In this document: positions 7,316 through 10,541 of the stretch, one piece after another
How positions within the stretch are numbered: position 1 is the stretch's first letter
Layout: every line of letters begins with the position of its first letter
Source: Thermodesulfobacteriota bacterium
Lineage (GTDB): Bacteria > Desulfobacterota_D > UBA1144 > Nemesobacterales > UBA2774
Direction of reading: 5' to 3'
Assembly (NCBI GenBank): GCA_039028315.1
Contig: JBCCIH010000071.1
Coordinates: 1 to 10,541, forward strand
DNA: 10,541 nucleotides
Program-made: the position numbers and the translations under genes
The notes under the pieces: model-generated
Told to the model about the DNA's origin: nothing
Databases searched by the model: none
The model's input: only the letters and a program-made list of their open reading frames with translations

Positions 7316-8884
7316 ATGACAGATAAAGTCCCACCGCAGGATAGTAGCAATTTAGAATCAGCTAATTTTCCAGTCAGCAAGAAAGTTGGGAGATGGGTAC
7401 TTCTTGCAACCATCTTAGGCTCTGGTATGGCGTTTATCGACAGCACAGCTATGAATGTTGTAGTGCCTGTGCTTCAGTCTGAGCTTAATGCCACGATACC
7501 ACAGGTTCAGTGGATAATCGAAGCCTACGCTTTATTTATGTCCTCTCTTATGCTCTTAGGCGGCGCGTTGGGCGATAAATTCGGGCGCAAGAGAATTTTC
7601 TCTCTGGGTATAATACTGTTCACGGGAGCATCTATATGGTGCGGCCTTTCACCAGATACTAGCCAGTTAATTGTTGCAAGGGCCTTTCAGGGCGTAGGCG
7701 GTGCTTTGTTGGTTCCGGGAAGTCTAGCAATAGTAAATATCTCATTTAGCGATGAGCGCAGGGGAAGAGCGATAGGAATATGGTCTGCTTTTACAGCCAT
7801 AACCACTGCGCTAGGTCCGATCCTGGGCGGATATCTTGCCCAGAATGTGTCGTGGCGCCTTGTATTTTTTATTAACGTCCCATTGGCCATAATTGTGCTT
7901 GCAACTCTATACTGGCGCATCCCTGAGAGCCGTAAGGGAAGCGGGGATGAAAAAATTGATATTTGGGGATCACTTTTTGCAACTCTAGGGCTGGGATGCA
8001 TAGTGTTTGGTCTTATAGATTCTGGTAATATCGGTTTTGGACACCCCAAAGTTATCATTCCTTTAATAGCGGGCGGCTTGTTCTTGCTGGCATTCCTATA
8101 TTTAGAGAACAGAATTAAATATCCTATGATGCCGCTTAATCTTTTTAAATCAAAAACCTTTAGCGGCGGAAACTTAATTACACTTCTTTTTTGGGGCGCT
8201 TGGAGCGGCGCAGTCTTCTTTATTCCATTTAACCTTATACAACTTCAGGACTACAGCGCTGCAGAAGTAGGGTTTGCCTTTTTTCCATTAGTCATCGCAC
8301 TGTTTGTAATTTCCCCATGGGCAGGAGGGCTAGTTGCAAAATACGGCGCTAGGCCGCCAATAATAGTTGGGACAGTCTTAGGAGCAATCGGATTTTATTT
8401 GTTTACCTTGCCGGGCATAGGCGGCAGTTACTGGACCACATTTTTCCCAGCCATTACAGTATTGGGGATTGGGATGGCGATTATTATCTCACCACTTACA
8501 ACAGCGGTAATGGAATCTATATCATTAAGAGAATCAGGTGTTGCCTCCGGTATTAACAACACCGTAGGAAGGATTGCAGGCCTACTATCTGTGGCGATAA
8601 TGGGAGTATTTGCACTATCTACTTTTAATAGAAATTTAGATCTCGATCTTAGCTCAATTGAGTTAACACAGCAGGAAAGACAGGTAATAGATGATCAGAG
8701 AATTAAAATTCTTCTTATAGATATACCTAAGGAAATTGATGACGATACAAAGGCAAAAGTACAGGCAGCTATTGATAATTCCTTTCTGGCAAGTTTTAGA
8801 TTAATGATGCTTATATCTGCAGGCCTTGTATTGTTGGGTACATTTGTAGCTTTCGTTACTATAGAGAGACTGAATACACACTAG
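7316..8884 (+). CDS. DHA2-family (EmrB/QacA-like) MFS drug exporter
   Basis: This is an inner-membrane proton antiporter that expels drugs or other toxic compounds; the DHA2 family has 14 transmembrane helices. The 522-residue length, a short hydrophilic N-terminus (about 1-25) and fourteen hydrophobic segments agree. TM1 carries the motif D1 form FIDSTAMNVVVPVLQ, with the conserved acidic D42. Then come QWIIEAYALF, motif A LGGALGDKFGRKR (about 81-93), RAFQGVGGALLVPGSLA, and the antiporter motif C around ALGPILGGYLA (165-175). A charged, soluble segment of about 60 residues precedes the last helix, as in many DHA2 members. GGGAG lies four bases before the start. It is 182 bases from the channel gene and has no adjacent EmrA-type adaptor, so it may act alone or borrow partners. 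The true substrate is unknown. Its promoter was not convincingly located. Confidence 0.93.
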   Translation: MTDKVPPQDSSNLESANFPVSKKVGRWVLLATILGSGMAFIDSTAMNVVVPVLQSELNATIPQVQWIIEAYALFMSSLMLLGGALGDKFGRKRIFSLGIILFTGASIWCGLSPDTSQLIVARAFQGVGGALLVPGSLAIVNISFSDERRGRAIGIWSAFTAITTALGPILGGYLAQNVSWRLVFFINVPLAIIVLATLYWRIPESRKGSGDEKIDIWGSLFATLGLGCIVFGLIDSGNIGFGHPKVIIPLIAGGLFLLAFLYLENRIKYPMMPLNLFKSKTFSGGNLITLLFWGAWSGAVFFIPFNLIQLQDYSAAEVGFAFFPLVIALFVISPWAGGLVAKYGARPPIIVGTVLGAIGFYLFTLPGIGGSYWTTFFPAITVLGIGMAIIISPLTTAVMESISLRESGVASGINNTVGRIAGLLSVAIMGVFALSTFNRNLDLDLSSIELTQQERQVIDDQRIKILLIDIPKEIDDDTKAKVQAAIDNSFLASFRLMMLISAGLVLLGTFVAFVTIERLNTH

Positions 8885-8975
8885 CGGTAAATAGCTTATT
8901 CAAATGAAACTATTTAATGAGAAATCTCGTATTTCTGATAGACTTTATTAATAGCTGTGAATTTAGAAACTCTTT

Positions 8976-8983
8976 AAAAGGAG
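8976..8983 (+). promoter_or_regulatory. Ribosome binding site that sets the msrB start
   Basis: AAAAGGAG lies eight bases before ATG 8992. The reading frame is open back to an in-frame ATG at 8917, but that start lacks a ribosome binding site and would add 25 residues with no counterpart in MsrB proteins. Confidence 0.8.
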
Positions 8984-8991
8984 CACATAAA

Positions 8992-9408
8992 ATGACAAAA
9001 AAAGTGAATAGAACCGAAGAAGAATGGAAAGAGATGCTCACTGACGAGCAGCACTATGTAACAAGGAAAAAAGGAACAGAGAGACCCTTTACAGGAAAGT
9101 ACCACGATCACAAGGAAGACGGAGTTTACAAATGCATAGGCTGCGGTGTGGAGCTCTTTATGTCTCAGACCAAATTTGATTCCGGAACAGGTTGGCCTAG
9201 TTTCTGGGAGCCTGCTAGTCTAGACCATGTTACAACTGAGGCTGACACAAGCCTTGGAATGATGAGGACTGAAGTCATTTGCAGCAAATGTGATGCACAT
9301 CTTGGACATGTGTTCCCGGACGGTCCTAATCCTACAGGGCTTAGATACTGTATTAACTCATGCGCACTTGAGTTTGAAAAAAAACAATCAGATGAAGAAA
9401 GCGAATAG
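8992..9408 (+). CDS. msrB: Peptide-methionine (R)-S-oxide reductase, zinc-binding type
   Basis: MsrB reduces the R-epimer of methionine sulfoxide in proteins, repairing oxidative damage with electrons usually supplied by thioredoxin. The 138-residue protein is a complete SelR domain: EEWKEMLTDEQHYVTRKKGT (10-29), FTGKY, the first zinc pair C48-x2-C51, KFDSGTGWPSFWEP (61-74), the second zinc pair C97-x2-C100, DAHLGHVFPDGP (101-112), and RYCINS with the catalytic Cys120. Where E. coli MsrB has Cys in SGCGW, this protein has Thr66, so the classical resolving cysteine is absent. Cys124 (INSCAL) is the only extra cysteine outside the zinc site. No signal peptide is visible from the chosen start, so it should be cytoplasmic. 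It lies 107 bases after the MFS gene and 79 before gdhA, on the same strand; no clear promoter was recognised in either gap. Confidence 0.96.
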   Translation: MTKKVNRTEEEWKEMLTDEQHYVTRKKGTERPFTGKYHDHKEDGVYKCIGCGVELFMSQTKFDSGTGWPSFWEPASLDHVTTEADTSLGMMRTEVICSKCDAHLGHVFPDGPNPTGLRYCINSCALEFEKKQSDEESE

Positions 9409-9487
9409 TTCGGATCAAATTCAAATTATGTTCATCTAATATGTTTACAATTGCATTCTACACTTCAAGTTACGAGAGGAAGATAAA

Positions 9488-10541
9488 ATGGATCTAGATG
9501 CTTTTATGGAAGACATTATCGCCAAAAACCCAGGCGAAAATGAATTTCACCAAGCGGTAAAAGAGATCGCTCTAAAACTGGTTCCCTTCATCAACGAAAA
9601 CCCAAAATACGAAGAGGCCAAAATTCTAGAGCGAATGGTTGAGCCTGATAGAACAATAATCTTCAGAGTGCTATGGGAAGATGACGAGGGGCGTCCACAT
9701 GTGAACAAAGGCTACAGAGTGCAGTACAATGGCGCGATCGGTCCTTACAAGGGCGGACTCAGGTTTCACCCCACGGTTAACTTAAGCGTTCTAAAATTTC
9801 TTGGATTCGAGCAGATTTTCAAAAACAGCCTGACAACGCTTCCTATGGGGGGCGGTAAAGGCGGCTCTAATTTTGACCCCAAAGGTAAATCGGATAGTGA
9901 AGTGATGAGATTCTGCCAGGCATTTATGACTGAACTCTCAAAGCATATTGGCGAAGATATTGACGTTCCAGCTGGTGATATAGGGGTAGGGGCAAGAGAG
10001 ATAGGGTATATGTATGGGCAGTACAGAAAGCTACATACTGAATTTACCGGTACACTTACAGGTAAGGGTATTGATTATGGAGGAAGCCAGCTAAGAACTG
10101 AGGCCACGGGTTATGGATGCGTCTACTTTGCTTCTGACATGGTAGAAGCTGCTGATCAAACATTAGAAGGAAAACGCAGCATTATTTCAGGATCAGGAAA
10201 CGTTTCTATTTATACAGCAGAAAAGCTTTTGGAAGAAGGAGCTAAGGTGATCACGTTCTCAGATTCCTCCGGCTTTATATACGACCCAGATGGAGTGAAC
10301 GAAGAAAAACTAGCTTTTGTTAAAGACCTAAAGGAAGTTAGGCGTGGCCGAATATCAGAATATGCAGAGGAATTTGGCTGCGAGTTTCACGCTGGGGAAA
10401 CACCCTGGAGTGTTGAGTGTGATTTAGCCTTTCCTTGTGCAACGCAAAATGAGATAGACGAAAAGGATGCAAAGCTCCTTGTTAAAAACGGATGTAAGGT
10501 CGTTTGCGAAGGGGCCAACATGCCTACTACAATCGAAGCTA
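9488..10541 (+). CDS. gdhA: Glutamate dehydrogenase, hexameric ~450-residue type, probably NADP-dependent (truncated by window edge)
   Basis: This enzyme reversibly converts 2-oxoglutarate and ammonium to glutamate in the cytoplasm, linking nitrogen assimilation to the TCA cycle. The 351 visible residues include NGAIGPYKGGLRFHP with Lys89, FKNSL with Lys112, LPMGGGKGGSNFDP with the catalytic Lys124, VPAGDIGVGAREIGYMYGQY with the catalytic Asp164, and a Rossmann fold beginning near TEATGYGCVYFA and SGSGNVSIYTAEKL, then FSDSSGFIYDPDG and PCATQNEID. The key positions almost coincide with the numbering of the Clostridium symbiosum enzyme (Lys89, Lys113, Lys125, Asp165). The SDSSG stretch after the second beta strand resembles NADP-type bacterial GDHs, so biosynthetic use is likely but not proven. 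AGAGGA lies seven bases before ATG 9488. About the last 100 residues are beyond the right edge. Confidence 0.96.
   Translation, partial: MDLDAFMEDIIAKNPGENEFHQAVKEIALKLVPFINENPKYEEAKILERMVEPDRTIIFRVLWEDDEGRPHVNKGYRVQYNGAIGPYKGGLRFHPTVNLSVLKFLGFEQIFKNSLTTLPMGGGKGGSNFDPKGKSDSEVMRFCQAFMTELSKHIGEDIDVPAGDIGVGAREIGYMYGQYRKLHTEFTGTLTGKGIDYGGSQLRTEATGYGCVYFASDMVEAADQTLEGKRSIISGSGNVSIYTAEKLLEEGAKVITFSDSSGFIYDPDGVNEEKLAFVKDLKEVRRGRISEYAEEFGCEFHAGETPWSVECDLAFPCATQNEIDEKDAKLLVKNGCKVVCEGANMPTTIEA

Noticed and set aside
8917..8991. N-terminal extension of MsrB from ATG 8917, with a partly hydrophobic start that could be read as a signal peptide
   Set aside because: There is no ribosome binding site there, while AAAAGGAG precedes ATG 8992, which gives the normal MsrB length.
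814..9426. 11-base repeat CAAATTCAAAT at 814-824 and 9416-9426
   Set aside because: Low-complexity AT-rich sequence in two unrelated gaps, with no symmetry or shared context.
1..10541. A novel defence, mobile or CRISPR-type system
   Set aside because: All sizeable coding sequences belong to well-known families, and no repeat arrays, terminal inverted repeats, integrase or transposase genes are visible.

Overview
The window is an ordinary-looking chromosomal segment of a Gram-negative (two-membrane) bacterium. It carries an outer-membrane efflux channel, a lipoprotein adaptor and an RND pump. Base composition is moderately AT-rich, codon use looks even across the genes, and most starts have purine-rich ribosome binding sites. 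I cannot assign a phylum from these sequences alone. I see no mobile element, CRISPR array, tRNA, rRNA or phage gene.

Layout, left to right. (1) Positions 1-722, minus strand: the first 240 residues of the bifunctional coenzyme A biosynthesis protein CoaBC, cut by the left edge. (2) Positions 723-844: a divergent intergenic region with a strong sigma-70-type promoter facing right, whose -10 box lies inside a palindrome. (3) Positions 845-7133, plus strand: a four-gene efflux cluster of a MarR-family regulator, a lipoprotein membrane-fusion protein (MFP), an RND inner-membrane pump and an OprM/NodT-type outer-membrane factor. A second, better palindrome with the same core lies between the regulator and the MFP gene. 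The MFP/RND and RND/OMF genes overlap by 4 and 1 bases, so they should be co-transcribed and probably translationally coupled. (4) Positions 7316-8884: a 14-helix DHA2-family (EmrB/QacA-like) MFS drug exporter, separated by a 182-base gap and probably its own unit. (5) Positions 8992-9408: msrB, a zinc-type methionine-R-sulfoxide reductase. (6) Position 9488 to the right edge: the first 351 residues of a hexameric-type glutamate dehydrogenase, cut by the window end.

How they fit together: the MarR protein probably represses both itself and the tripartite pump through the two related palindromes, and an inducer (drug, phenolic or oxidant) would release it. The RND/MFP/OMF proteins would form an envelope-spanning exporter. 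The MFS gene next door adds single-component drug export. MsrB repairs oxidised methionine, and CoaBC and GDH are housekeeping metabolism. I did not find a previously undescribed system. The most useful leads are the paired operators, the conflict between the promoter and the regulator's start codon, and substitutions at known functional positions in the pump, the adaptor and MsrB.
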